Below, in pieces: positions 9,376 through 18,612 of a stretch of DNA of 64,000 bases. The translations under genes and the position numbers were made by a program. The notes under the pieces were generated by a model that worked only from the letters and a program-made list of their open reading frames with translations, searched no databases and had not been told where the DNA came from. The first letter of the stretch is position 1. The number at the start of each line of letters is the position of its first letter. Source of the stretch: Bacteroidota bacterium (GTDB lineage: Bacteria > Bacteroidota > Ignavibacteria > UBA10030 > UBA8401). Where the stretch lies: the NCBI GenBank assembly GCA_041658205.1, contig JBBAAO010000002.1:1-64000 (forward strand), in the 5' to 3' direction.

Positions 9376-10926
9376 ATGTTAAAAAATTTTTCACTTCCGG
9401 TAAAAGTGTCCATCATTTTTTTCCCGCTTTTCTTTGTGGCGGTGGCGGTGATCGCTTATTTCAACTATAGCACTACACAAGAACAAATGATGTCTCAGGT
9501 GCAGAATGCTGCTACTGCGCAGGCAAACACGATTAAAGAAGCATTGGTAAACATGATGGTGACCAATGAAAGTGTTGATGACACTTATCTTCGCAAGGTC
9601 AGCTCATCCGGCGATATTAAAGATATTCACATTCTGTTCCGCCTTGACAGCCTCCATTTCGATGAAAGTTATTTGGAAGATGATGAACGAAGAACGCGAT
9701 TGATCCGCCGCGAAGTGGATGTATGGGATCTGAACAAAAATTTCGGCAGCGAGGTCTTCCTTACAAAAGAACCTAAATGGTATTTGACTTGTAATAAGCA
9801 CCTTCATGAAACAAAACAAATTTCAAATCTTTCCAGCGATAAACCGAAATTCCTGCAATCCTGTGAAGAAATGCAGGCATTAATACCGTTTGTGGCAGAA
9901 AAAAAATGTGTGCGCTGCCATAATGTAGAACTCGGAAGCGTACTCGGTGCAGCGGTGATGTCCGTACCCCTTGCAAAAACAGCGGAACATTTGGAGGCAA
10001 ATGCATTACAATCATTTTATGTGTTTGCCGGATTTTTCATTCTTTCTTTGGTACTGAATGGTTTTGTTTTCAGAAAATTCATCAATAGTCCACTGAAAAA
10101 ACTGATTGGCATTACCGAATCAATCGGAAAAGGAAATAAACTCGACCATAAATTGAAGGATGATTTCGATAATGACGAGATCGGCAAACTTGCTGTCGCA
10201 TTTGAACAAATGCAGGAAAATTTGCAGCGCGTACAAAGCGAATTGTTAAAAAGCGAGCGGATGTCTGCTGTGGGTCAAATGGCGAGTTCTATTGTGCACG
10301 ATTTTCGAACGCCGATGACTTCCGTTTCGTTGATCGCAGATTACCTGCAAAAAAATCAGGCCATGGAGCCGGAAAAACGGACGAAAAAATTCGAACAACT
10401 TCACGGTGCTATCCGTAGAATGGATGATATGATGCAGGAGTTACTCGATTTTTCCAAGGGGGGGTTTCAGCTGGGTTATATTGAATGCTCTGCCGAAGAG
10501 ATCGCCGATTCACTCCAGCAGGATTATGAAGCACGTTTCAAAGAATCCAATATCCGTTTTGCTGTCAGTTGTCATTCTGTGAGTAAATTGACCGTTGATA
10601 AAGATCGTATCCGCCGTGCGTTGAACAATATTATCAATAACGCCGAAGATGCAATGCCGAACGGTGGAATGATTAGCGTACTCATGGAAGAGAAAGATAA
10701 TTTTCTAAAAATTACTGTTGAGGACAACGGTAATGGAATTCCAGTTGAGATTCGTGAATCACTCTTCGAACCATTTATCACTGTTGGAAAAAAGAATGGC
10801 ACCGGACTCGGTCTGGCAATAGTCAAAAAAGTGGTCGATCATCATCACGGAACTATATCATTCACATCGGACATTGGTAAAGGAACCGAATTCATCATCG
10901 AAATTCCTCGATCACCCGCGGCATAA
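9376..10926 (+). CDS. Sensor histidine kinase with periplasmic CxxCH (haem) sensor domain
   Basis: Membrane histidine kinase. A first membrane helix (~9-28) and a second (~211-232) enclose a periplasmic domain of the DUF3365 / Tll0287-like type. This carries a c-type haem attachment motif, CVRCH, at 178-182, so it may sense redox state, NO or another haem ligand (inference). HAMP (~231-285), HisKA with His308 in VHDFRTP, then HATPase with NNIINNAEDAM, DNGNGIP and GTGLGLAIVKK. The start is well supported by AAGGGGAACGT before the ATG. No response regulator lies next to it, so its partner is elsewhere. It sits 20 bases behind anmK, which may be a coincidence of operon structure. Confidence 0.88.
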   Translation: MLKNFSLPVKVSIIFFPLFFVAVAVIAYFNYSTTQEQMMSQVQNAATAQANTIKEALVNMMVTNESVDDTYLRKVSSSGDIKDIHILFRLDSLHFDESYLEDDERRTRLIRREVDVWDLNKNFGSEVFLTKEPKWYLTCNKHLHETKQISNLSSDKPKFLQSCEEMQALIPFVAEKKCVRCHNVELGSVLGAAVMSVPLAKTAEHLEANALQSFYVFAGFFILSLVLNGFVFRKFINSPLKKLIGITESIGKGNKLDHKLKDDFDNDEIGKLAVAFEQMQENLQRVQSELLKSERMSAVGQMASSIVHDFRTPMTSVSLIADYLQKNQAMEPEKRTKKFEQLHGAIRRMDDMMQELLDFSKGGFQLGYIECSAEEIADSLQQDYEARFKESNIRFAVSCHSVSKLTVDKDRIRRALNNIINNAEDAMPNGGMISVLMEEKDNFLKITVEDNGNGIPVEIRESLFEPFITVGKKNGTGLGLAIVKKVVDHHHGTISFTSDIGKGTEFIIEIPRSPAA

Positions 10927-10947
10927 ATTGAAGATGTTTTGTTCATA

Positions 10948-10978
10948 ACAAAACCCATTGCTTTGCTTTGGGTTTTGT
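10948..10978 (+). terminator. Hairpin after the histidine kinase gene
   Basis: Perfect 9-base arms ACAAAACCC (10948-10956) and GGGTTTTGT (10970-10978), 21 bases after the kinase stop. No long U tract follows, so termination strength is uncertain. Confidence 0.55.
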
Positions 10979-11037
10979 GTTTAAGGAAGTTTCTTCCGTT
11001 TGATGTCTCACCATTCTTTCGTACATTTTTCAATTCT

Positions 11038-11919
11038 ATGAAAACATTCATTCTTTTTGCAGTAACAATTATAACTTTTGCACAACATTCAGTTGCACAA
11101 CAAATGGAACGCGATTCGATGTTCCTTTATCTCCACCGCAAAGATGTGGCAACATATGGTACAATTGCCTGGTCGCTTGCTGCGGTTTCACTAGAATTTC
11201 AATGGTGGTGGAAAGACGACTATTATTACAAACAACATGAGTTTCGGATATGGGGCGATGGATATTTCTACAACCATAGTTATGGTGTGGACAAACTAGG
11301 TCACATGTATGCTTCGTACCTTATTTTTCATCTCACATATGATGTCATGAAATGGGCCGATTTTGACGAAGAGTCCGCTTTGTGGAGTGCAATAGCCGTT
11401 CCTGCAACTCACGCCATTGCGATTGAGCTCGGCGATGGATTCTCAAAATGGGCATTTAATTTTTCCGACCTCCTTTTTAATTCTTCGGGAATGGCTTACG
11501 CTGCGCTCCAGGTAAAATATCCATTCCTTAATAACTTTAACTATAAGTGGAGTTACTATCCATCTGCCAGCGGTGGAAAAAAAGATCCGGACTGGGGTCC
11601 GGCGAGCGATTATAGCGGTCACATCTATTGGCTGTCGGTTGATGTCCATAATATTCTTCCGGAACCGACTCAAAAATATTGGCCGAAATATTTGAACGTA
11701 GCGTTCGGCCTTGGTGCAAAAAATGTTTCCTATCAAGATGTAGGATTAAAAAAACATAAGTTCGCAATTGCGCTTGATTGGAACACCAATGCAATTCTCC
11801 CCGACGGTGATACCTGGGGCATATTTAAAAATCTGATCAATAAGATCCATCTTCCTGCTCCGGGAGTGAAGTTCTATCAACGCGAAAAACCGATCGCAAA
11901 AGCATTGTTACTGAACTGA
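11038..11919 (+). CDS. DUF2279-like (YfiM-type) predicted envelope protein
   Basis: Starts with a signal peptide (MKTFILFAVTIITFAQHSVA) when read from the ATG at 11038. The frame is open to 10939, but that earlier start would sit on the preceding terminator. The body contains a DUF2279-like pattern: GVDKLGHMYASYLIF, then AVPATHAIAIELGDGFSKWAFNFSDLLFNSSG. The conserved His, Glu, Asp and Ser in amphipathic helices hint at an outer-membrane or periplasmic role that is not known. It is one base upstream of the next gene, so they form an operon. 293 residues. Confidence 0.7.
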   Translation: MKTFILFAVTIITFAQHSVAQQMERDSMFLYLHRKDVATYGTIAWSLAAVSLEFQWWWKDDYYYKQHEFRIWGDGYFYNHSYGVDKLGHMYASYLIFHLTYDVMKWADFDEESALWSAIAVPATHAIAIELGDGFSKWAFNFSDLLFNSSGMAYAALQVKYPFLNNFNYKWSYYPSASGGKKDPDWGPASDYSGHIYWLSVDVHNILPEPTQKYWPKYLNVAFGLGAKNVSYQDVGLKKHKFAIALDWNTNAILPDGDTWGIFKNLINKIHLPAPGVKFYQREKPIAKALLLN

Positions 11920-11920
11920 T

Positions 11921-12733
11921 ATGAAAATATTTCTATCCATTTTATTACTTGTTTGTTCTTCATTGCTCACCGCTCAAGACAGTAGTGTTATCGGTTTTAT
12001 TCCCAAAAAACAATTTATCCCCTCGTTTACTGCCAGCGGAACTGAACACAGACTCTCGTATGCAAAACACCTCTCCAGCGGAGCATTTTTTGCAGGACTT
12101 GGAGGATCGTTTCCGGCAGCAATCGTGCGATATCGTGGAATTGAATGTCTCATCACTGTTTCGGGAACGGTTTATACAACATTGGCAAATGCGGGAATAA
12201 AATATCAAGTGACTAATGCCGATTATTATGCCGATGTCACATTCGATATTCCTGTCGCTCATGAAACTGTGCTTCGTCTTGGTTCGGGACACACCAGCCA
12301 TCATCTTGTTGATGATGCTGTTATAACTCTTGGCAATTCGAATGTATTAAATTATGCGCGGGATTATTACCAATTCTTCCTCGTGCAAAACATCCCACTT
12401 CTACGGGGCTTTGTGTATGGCGGCACATACTACAATCATTCGTTTCTCGTAAACGTAAGACGCGATGGACAATTTTTATTTCAACTTGGTGCTGATGGCG
12501 GAAATATTCATCTTTTTCACACGTTTGAACTTTACACCGCGTTTGACATTAAAATCCGAAGTGAAGTAAACTATGGTTCAACTCAAAGCTATCAGCTGGG
12601 TGTTCGAACAAGAAATGAATTGTTTCGAGCAGCACGTATAGCATATACTTATCGAACTGGAATGGAAGAGCGGGGACAGTTTTATAATCAACGTACCATC
12701 ACTCACAGCATCGGTTTATATTTTGATTTCTGA
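11921..12733 (+). CDS. Predicted outer-membrane beta-barrel protein, unknown function
   Basis: Signal peptide (residues 1-18, ending LLTAQ) followed by alternating aromatic and polar strands typical of an outer-membrane barrel and a terminal Phe (SIGLYFDF). The stretch GSGHTSHHLVDDA resembles the HxSSHLGDE region of DUF1207 barrels, but I would not assign that family without a profile search. The start codon lies one base after the stop of the DUF2279-like gene, so the two are translated together and probably work together. Confidence 0.65.
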   Translation: MKIFLSILLLVCSSLLTAQDSSVIGFIPKKQFIPSFTASGTEHRLSYAKHLSSGAFFAGLGGSFPAAIVRYRGIECLITVSGTVYTTLANAGIKYQVTNADYYADVTFDIPVAHETVLRLGSGHTSHHLVDDAVITLGNSNVLNYARDYYQFFLVQNIPLLRGFVYGGTYYNHSFLVNVRRDGQFLFQLGADGGNIHLFHTFELYTAFDIKIRSEVNYGSTQSYQLGVRTRNELFRAARIAYTYRTGMEERGQFYNQRTITHSIGLYFDF

Positions 12734-12762
12734 TTGAATCAGAAAATATCTAACAGAATTAT

Positions 12763-13224
12763 ATGATTACTATACGAACCGCACAACGTTCGGATGCTGA
12801 AACGATTGCTCAATATAATGTAGCGTTGGCTAAAGAGACGGAACATTTTGATCTCGATCTTAAACGGACAATTCGTGGCGTGAATGGAATGTTTGACGAT
12901 TCATCACGAGGATTTTATCTGGTAGCGGAATCTGATGGAAAGATTGTTGGTCAATTAATGATCACGTATGAATGGAGCGATTGGCGCAACGGTGTCTTCT
13001 GGTGGATACAGAGCGTGTATGTGCATAAGGATTTCCGTTCGCAAAAAGTGTTTCGTTCGTTATATGATCGTATTATTGCGTTGGCGAAAGATAATGGATC
13101 CGTCTGCGGCATACGCTTGTATGTGGAGAAACAAAATACTCAAGCATTGGCGGTGTACGATAAACTTGGAATGAAGACAACGGATTACAATCTGCTGGAA
13201 GTCGATTTTGTTTTGCGCCGGTAA
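12763..13224 (+). CDS. GNAT family N-acetyltransferase
   Basis: A 153-residue single GNAT domain. It begins with the usual IRTAQRSDAETI and has the strand-helix element WIQSVYVHKDFRSQKVF where acetyl-CoA binds; the normal Q/RxxGxG/A loop is degenerate here. It ends with QALAVYDKLGMK, the GNAT C-terminal motif. The acceptor substrate is unknown. First of three acetyltransferases in 1.9 kb. Confidence 0.82.
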   Translation: MITIRTAQRSDAETIAQYNVALAKETEHFDLDLKRTIRGVNGMFDDSSRGFYLVAESDGKIVGQLMITYEWSDWRNGVFWWIQSVYVHKDFRSQKVFRSLYDRIIALAKDNGSVCGIRLYVEKQNTQALAVYDKLGMKTTDYNLLEVDFVLRR

Positions 13225-13258
13225 GGTTGTTTCTCATTTAGACATTTATCATTACTTT

Positions 13259-13678
13259 ATGGACCAACGTCTCACGTTCATCACGCTCGGCGTAACCGAT
13301 CTTTCGGTTTCTAGAAAATTCTATGAAGAGATCTTCGGCTGGAAACCGGATCCAAGCAGCAGCGGAGATGTCGTCTTTTTTAAATTGAACGGCATTATGT
13401 TGTCGCTGTTTCCCCGCGAGGAGCTTGCAAATGATGCTGAAGTATCATCCAAAGGAAGCGGGTTTAGACCTTTCTCTCTTGCGTACAATGTCCGTTCGGA
13501 GCAAGAGGTGGATGATATAGTGTCCGACCTGAAATTAAAAGGTGTTATTGTTTTGAAAACGCCTCAAAAAGCATTTTGGGGAGGATATACAAGCTACGTC
13601 GCCGATCCCGATGGGAATCTGTGGGAGATTGCCTATAATCCTTTTATTAGACTTGATGATTCTGGAAATGTGATGTAA
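13259..13678 (+). CDS. VOC / glyoxalase-like family protein
   Basis: A 139-residue protein with the vicinal oxygen chelate fold: TFITLGVTDLSVSRKFYEEIFGW at the start, and YVADPDGNLWEIAYNP at the end, where the Glu is a usual metal ligand. Related proteins include dioxygenases, lyases and resistance binding proteins; the substrate cannot be told. The ATG at 13259 gives the canonical N-terminus, while the frame is open to 13208, overlapping the previous gene. The next gene starts two bases after its stop. Confidence 0.8.
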   Translation: MDQRLTFITLGVTDLSVSRKFYEEIFGWKPDPSSSGDVVFFKLNGIMLSLFPREELANDAEVSSKGSGFRPFSLAYNVRSEQEVDDIVSDLKLKGVIVLKTPQKAFWGGYTSYVADPDGNLWEIAYNPFIRLDDSGNVM

Positions 13679-13680
13679 GT

Positions 13681-14151
13681 ATGAATGCCCGCATTATTCC
13701 TTTTACCAATGAACGGAGCGCAATGTTCAAAAGTCTGAATGAAGAGTGGCTCCAACACTATTTTACTCTTGAACCGGTTGATCAGGTCCTCCTTTCCTAT
13801 CCAAGAAAAGAAATTATTGACAAAGGCGGCCATATTTTCTTTGCCGAATACCAGGGTGAAATCGTCGGCACGGTTGCGTTAAACTTCCATGAAGAGGGAG
13901 TATTTGAGCTCGGCAAAATGGCGGTAACCAAAAAGGTTCAAGGAATTGGTATCGGCTCGATACTGATGGAACATTGCATCAATAATGCAAAATCACTTGG
14001 CGCAAGAAAACTTATTCTCTACTCAAATACAGCATTGGCATCAGCAATTCATCTCTATAAAAAATTTGGCTTTGTCGAAGTTCCGTTTACCGAGAGCAAC
14101 TACAAACGGACGAACATTAAGATGGAAATTCAATTTCACAAGCCTTCTTGA
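13681..14151 (+). CDS. GNAT family N-acetyltransferase
   Basis: 156 residues. The acetyl-CoA binding region LGKMAVTKKVQGIGIGSILM has a good QxxGxG/A loop, followed by ARKLILYSN and AIHLYKKFGFVEVP. This pattern is that of typical small-molecule or peptide acetyltransferases of unknown acceptor. The start lies directly after the VOC gene, so translation is likely coupled. Confidence 0.84.
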   Translation: MNARIIPFTNERSAMFKSLNEEWLQHYFTLEPVDQVLLSYPRKEIIDKGGHIFFAEYQGEIVGTVALNFHEEGVFELGKMAVTKKVQGIGIGSILMEHCINNAKSLGARKLILYSNTALASAIHLYKKFGFVEVPFTESNYKRTNIKMEIQFHKPS

Positions 14152-14158
14152 TTGCGCA

Positions 14159-14611
14159 ATGAATATAACATGTCAAAAACTGAACGAGCAGGATCTAGAC
14201 CGTTTAACGGCATTGATACGAGTGTATGAAAATGTTTTTGAAATGCACAATTTTTCAATGCCTCATACAGACCATTTGCAAACGTTGCTTACGAATGGAA
14301 AAATAATTTTTTACACTGCTCTATTAAATAATGTCGTTGTCGGCGGTTTGACTGCACACATTCTTTCCTCAACATATTATCCATCGAGTGAAGTATATAT
14401 TTATGATCTTGCTGTAAGAACTGAGTATCAAAGAAAGGGGATTGGAAAACAATTAATCGCTTCGCTCAAAGAATATTGTACGGGGCTGGGAATAAAAGAA
14501 ATTTTTGTGCAGGCAGATGTCGTAGACCAACATGCGTTAGATTTTTACAAAGCAACCGGTGGAGTTGCGGAAAACGTTATACACTTTTCGTACAGTCTGC
14601 CAAAAATTTAG
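14159..14611 (+). CDS. AAC(3)-I-like GNAT acetyltransferase
   Basis: 150 residues from the ATG at 14159, seven bases after the previous GNAT stop. The central block SSEVYIYDLAVRTEYQRKGI, then IFVQADVVDQHALDFYK and VIHFSYS, matches from memory the aminoglycoside 3-N-acetyltransferase I pattern (SEIYIYDLAV, RRQGIATALI, IYVQADYGDDPAVALY, MHFDI). Similarity to that resistance family is visible in the sequence. Actual aminoglycoside acetylation is inference, since chromosomal relatives may have other substrates. The acetyl-CoA loop RxxGxG is intact. Confidence 0.78.
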   Translation: MNITCQKLNEQDLDRLTALIRVYENVFEMHNFSMPHTDHLQTLLTNGKIIFYTALLNNVVVGGLTAHILSSTYYPSSEVYIYDLAVRTEYQRKGIGKQLIASLKEYCTGLGIKEIFVQADVVDQHALDFYKATGGVAENVIHFSYSLPKI

Positions 14612-14629
14612 CGATTACCATCTTACCGC

Positions 14630-16057
14630 TCACCACATATATGTCCCAACTGATCCGGCTTTTAAGATCGACACAATTTCTTTTCCCCCATCATCTTTAA
14701 TCTTAAACACCTGCGTTTGAGCACTGTTGTTCAAAACAACCAACACTTTTTTTCCATCAGTGCGGAGGAATGCAACATTCATGAGTGTTCCGGGAATTGT
14801 TGATTCAATACGCACTGAACCTGGCCGAACAAACTTTGCTGCGTGGGCAAGAATATAGTATGCGGGATTGCGGATGACAGCATCGCCGCTGATGGTTATG
14901 GCACCGAGACATTGCGTACATCCCCCCGGTGTGTGCGGATTTTGATTAGGATCGGCGGCAAGATTCCATTCCACCACCGTACGGCACCAATTGCGTGTTC
15001 CTCCAATAATCAATGTGCCGACATGCCATTTCAAATCGACCGGGAAATTTCCTGGAGCACCAATCCATTGTTCGGTAAAATAAAGATTTTTGTCGGGGTG
15101 AGCGTTGTGTACTGCCATCAAATCAGTAATGTTTCCTCCATATAAATGAAATGCTGATCCGTCAACATACTTTCGTGCCATTGTATCATTCAACACGGTG
15201 ATGGGATAATCCGTGCGGTCCGCATTATGGTCGTAGACAATTATTTTAGTATCAATATTATTTTCAATGAATGCCGGACCAAGGTGGTTCCTGATGAATA
15301 AAGCTTGATCACCAGCCTGCATCACCATGCTTGGATTATTTCCACCATACAGCGGTTCGTTCTGAATGGTGATGGCATCAATACGTATTCCTTCTTGTTT
15401 CATCTGTTGAATGTATTTCACGAAATATTTTGCATAGGGGGTATAATACTGCGGTTTTAAGCTTCCGCCGATAGAATTGTTGTTCGTTTTCATCCACACT
15501 GGCGCAGACCAAGGTGAGCCGAGAATTTTGATATCAGGATTAATTGCCAATATCTCTTTCAGTACGGGAATCAAATGTAACCTGTCGGGAGCAAGATCAA
15601 AATTCGCCATTGCCGTATCAGTTTGTCCCGCTGCTAGATCGTTATACGAAAAGACTCGATCGTCAAGATCTGAGGCACCAATGCTTATGCGTAAATAACT
15701 CATCCCAATATTATTATCATTTGTTGCAAACAATTCTTTGAGGATCCCGGCGCGCGCTGTGGTGCTCATTGCGTGAAGCAATGTTGCGCTTCCGCCTGTC
15801 AGCGCACATCCAAATCCATCAATTGATTGATATGACTGTGTGCTGGTAATTTGAATCACCGGTGTCGATTCGTTTGCGGAGATGGATTGATTTGCCGTTT
15901 GTTTTTGAAATAGCATGGATTTATCAGCGTTTGTGAGCCAAAATTCATAACCCTGTTGCGGTTCATTTGCGGGAGCGCTGTCGGAATTTGTATCACATGA
16001 AAATAATATCGTTGCAAAGAAGAAGATTGGGAAAAGGTGTTTTTTGAATGATTTCAT
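14630..16057 (-). CDS. GH30 family glucosylceramidase-like glycoside hydrolase (lipoprotein)
   Basis: Secreted retaining beta-glycosidase. From the ATG at 16057 the protein begins with a lipoprotein signal (FFFATILFSC). GH30 signatures: IDGFGCALTGGSA, SYLRISIGASDLD, LGSPWSAPVWMKTN, the acid/base Glu in TIQNEPLYGG and the nucleophile Glu in NLYFTEQW, then the C-terminal beta domain ending GSVGTYMW. Both catalytic Glu are present. The likely target is a beta-1,6- or beta-1,3-linked glucan or glucosylceramide, which cannot be resolved. The frame extends to 16114, but that would displace the signal peptide. Confidence 0.9.
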   Translation of the reverse strand: MKSFKKHLFPIFFFATILFSCDTNSDSAPANEPQQGYEFWLTNADKSMLFQKQTANQSISANESTPVIQITSTQSYQSIDGFGCALTGGSATLLHAMSTTARAGILKELFATNDNNIGMSYLRISIGASDLDDRVFSYNDLAAGQTDTAMANFDLAPDRLHLIPVLKEILAINPDIKILGSPWSAPVWMKTNNNSIGGSLKPQYYTPYAKYFVKYIQQMKQEGIRIDAITIQNEPLYGGNNPSMVMQAGDQALFIRNHLGPAFIENNIDTKIIVYDHNADRTDYPITVLNDTMARKYVDGSAFHLYGGNITDLMAVHNAHPDKNLYFTEQWIGAPGNFPVDLKWHVGTLIIGGTRNWCRTVVEWNLAADPNQNPHTPGGCTQCLGAITISGDAVIRNPAYYILAHAAKFVRPGSVRIESTIPGTLMNVAFLRTDGKKVLVVLNNSAQTQVFKIKDDGGKEIVSILKAGSVGTYMW

Positions 16058-16194
16058 AAAAATGCATCTTTCGCACATCGGTTGTGGTAGGGTTGAATAA
16101 AATAATATATTCATATATTCATAGAAGAGCTACACTTTGTCTTTTCGATTATTGCTCGTTTTTATTTTCTTTCATTCTTACATATCTTATCGAG

Positions 16195-17352
16195 ATGTCA
16201 GGACAAAAAAAATATATCGCCCATCTTGATCTTGATTGTTTTTTTGTCTCCGTAGAACGAATTAAAGATCCTTCTCTTCTGGGAAAACCGGTCGCGGTTG
16301 GCGGTACCGGCCGGCGCGGTGTTGTTTCCTCTGCATCATACGAAGCGCGAAAATTTGGAGTCCGTTCTGCAATGCCGACCGGACAAGCGCTTGATCTCTG
16401 CCCGAATCTTATTGTTGTCCGAGGAAGTCATGGTGAATATGGAAAAATCTCCAAACGCTTGTACCATTTTATGTGTGATTACGCACCGATCGTTCAACAG
16501 GCTTCCATTGACGAAATGTATATGGATTTTACCGGTTGCGAAAAATTATACAATAACGATCTTCCCGGATTGATGCGCACACTGCAAGCGTTGGTGAAAA
16601 GAGATTTTTCCCTTCCATGCACTATCGCACTTTCATCCAATAAGTTGGTTTCAAAAATTGCAACAGGATGTGTGAAACCTGAGGGATGTGTTACAATTGA
16701 GCATGGATTTGAAAAGGAATTTCTTGCACCTCTCAATATCAATGTTATTCCCGGTGTTGGGACAAAGACGGAGCTTGAATTGCGAAAATACGATATCAAT
16801 TTCATTCGCGATATTCAAAAGATGCCTAAACAGGTTCTTGAATCAATCCTTGGGGATCATGGCGGATATTTTTATCGAGCAGCAATGGGTTTGGGAAGCG
16901 ATAAGTTGGAAGTAGAATGGAAACGGAAAAGCATCAGTAACGAAAACACGTTTGGAAAAGATATATCCGATAAATATGAATTATTGAAGCATCTATATGA
17001 TTTGACCGAAAGCGTCTGTTATAATACTCGGCGGTACGGTTGGAAGGGAAAGACTGTTAAGTTGAAACTTCGGTACTCCGATTTTTCAACTATTACACGA
17101 AATATTACGCTAAAAGAATCGACAAATGACGATAAGGTGGTGTTTGATGCGGTAAAAAATATTTTTTTGAAAGCGTATATTCGAAAAATGTCAATACGTT
17201 TACTGGGAGTAGGATTAACTCAATTTTCAGAAGCAAATGAAGAACCGATGTCCCTCTTTCCGTCTGACGAAAAACGAACTCATGTACTGAGTGCGGTGGA
17301 TAAATTGCGGAAAAAATTCGGTGATGACGCTATCCATACAGGAAGCGTCTGA
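16195..17352 (+). CDS. dinB: DNA polymerase IV (Y family)
   Basis: Error-prone translesion polymerase. It shows the Y-family catalytic motifs HLDLDCFFVSVE (first Asp pair), SSASYEARKFGVRSAMP and QASIDEMYMDF (second acidic pair). A helix-hairpin-helix (NVIPGVGTKTELELRKY) follows, then the little-finger domain. Near the C-terminus EEPMSLFP looks like a beta-clamp-binding peptide. 385 residues from the ATG at 16195; the frame is open to 16084 but that part is non-conserved. Divergent from the GH30 gene. No LexA-like operator was recognised. Confidence 0.92.
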   Translation: MSGQKKYIAHLDLDCFFVSVERIKDPSLLGKPVAVGGTGRRGVVSSASYEARKFGVRSAMPTGQALDLCPNLIVVRGSHGEYGKISKRLYHFMCDYAPIVQQASIDEMYMDFTGCEKLYNNDLPGLMRTLQALVKRDFSLPCTIALSSNKLVSKIATGCVKPEGCVTIEHGFEKEFLAPLNINVIPGVGTKTELELRKYDINFIRDIQKMPKQVLESILGDHGGYFYRAAMGLGSDKLEVEWKRKSISNENTFGKDISDKYELLKHLYDLTESVCYNTRRYGWKGKTVKLKLRYSDFSTITRNITLKESTNDDKVVFDAVKNIFLKAYIRKMSIRLLGVGLTQFSEANEEPMSLFPSDEKRTHVLSAVDKLRKKFGDDAIHTGSV

Positions 17353-17396
17353 TGTATCACGCGCTTTCTGTATAATTTTTGACATCTGAAAACTGA

Positions 17397-18116
17397 TTAC
17401 TGATTACTGACCATATTGTGATACACGTTCTGCACATCGTCATCCTCTTCCATAGCATCGATCAGCTCAGTCACTTCTTTTGCCTGTTCCGGAGTTAACT
17501 CTTTTGTGGTTGTAGGAATATACTGTAATTCGGTGCTCGCCGGTTCAATCCCTTTTTCTTCCAGGGCTTTTTGCATTGAGCCGAATCCTTGAAACGATGT
17601 ATATACGTATAGAAATTTTTCGTCGCCGTTCAGATCGTCCAATCCATGATCGATCATTTCTAATTCAAATTCATCAACATCTGTAATCTTTTCAATTGGA
17701 ATTTTGAACAGTCCTTTACGTTCAAACATGAAGGCGATCGAGCCGGGGTTTCCCATTGACCCGCCGTAATTTTTAAAATGATGACGAACATTGGAGACTG
17801 TCCGCGTTTGATTGTCCGTAGCACACTCTACCACCACCGCAATTCCGTGGGGAGCATATCCTTCATAAATAATCTCAAAATATCCCGAGGTATCTTTATT
17901 AGATGCACGTTTGATCGCAGCATCAATCCGATCTTTCGGCATATTCACGCTTTTCGCGTTCTGAATGGCAATACGCAGGTGTGAGTTTGCTTTCGGATCG
18001 ACGCCGCCGGCTTTCACCGCGATTTCAATATCTTTTCCAATGCGGTTAAATGCTTTGGACATTTTTTTGAACCGCGCGAACATAACATGTTTACGTTTTT
18101 CGAATATTCTTCCCAT
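17397..18116 (-). CDS. yebC: YebC/PmpR family protein (TACO1-like)
   Basis: 239 residues from the ATG at 18116. The family N-terminus differs slightly (MGRIFEKRKHVMFARFKKMSKAF in place of the usual GHSKW form), then the standard core KANSHLRIAIQNAKSVNMPKDRIDAAIKRA and IIYEGYAPHGIAVVVEC. YebC proteins have been described as DNA-binding regulators and more recently as ribosome-associated factors that relieve stalling at proline stretches; which applies here is unknown. It converges with dinB. Confidence 0.9.
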   Translation of the reverse strand: MGRIFEKRKHVMFARFKKMSKAFNRIGKDIEIAVKAGGVDPKANSHLRIAIQNAKSVNMPKDRIDAAIKRASNKDTSGYFEIIYEGYAPHGIAVVVECATDNQTRTVSNVRHHFKNYGGSMGNPGSIAFMFERKGLFKIPIEKITDVDEFELEMIDHGLDDLNGDEKFLYVYTSFQGFGSMQKALEEKGIEPASTELQYIPTTTKELTPEQAKEVTELIDAMEEDDDVQNVYHNMVSNQ

Positions 18117-18252
18117 AACGCTGTCGATTAAATGGTGTTGGCAATGATTGAATTGTCTCAAAATACAAAAATTGAGCGTGAAGTGGAAACGAAATTGCTT
18201 AAGTATGATTGAATTGGTACTTTACTGCAGATAACTATTTCATCGGAATTTT

Positions 18253-18612
18253 ATGAATACACAAAACATTCCATTTCAAACGATTGACTGGTCCTCAATC
18301 TCCAAAGTCGAATATAAAGGGGAAACCGGATCAGCGTTCTGGCAAACACTCCTGTTTTCCGGACTCAGAATTCGCATTGTTGAATATTCTTCCGGTTATC
18401 TTGCAGATCATTGGTGCACCAAAGGACACATTGTCCATTGTTTGGAGGGTGATTTCATCAGCGAATTAAATAATGGAACATCCTTTGAATTGAAACAGGG
18501 AATGACCTATGTCGTTTCAGATGAAATGAGTTCTCATCGTTCCGTTTCTCGAAACGGAGTAAAATTATTAATTGTTGATGGAGATTTTTTAAAAAAGAAA
18601 ACTGACGTATGA
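18253..18612 (+). CDS. Cupin-fold protein with DHxCW-like motif
   Basis: 119 residues forming one small beta-barrel domain. The segment YLADHWCTKGHIVHCLEGDF resembles the DHCW-motif cupin family, in which the His, Cys and Glu positions may bind metal. The ending is typical (EMSSHRSVSRNGVKLLIVDGDFL). No enzymatic activity is established for this family. The stop overlaps the racemase start by four bases (ATGA), so the two are translationally coupled. Confidence 0.75.
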   Translation: MNTQNIPFQTIDWSSISKVEYKGETGSAFWQTLLFSGLRIRIVEYSSGYLADHWCTKGHIVHCLEGDFISELNNGTSFELKQGMTYVVSDEMSSHRSVSRNGVKLLIVDGDFLKKKTDV

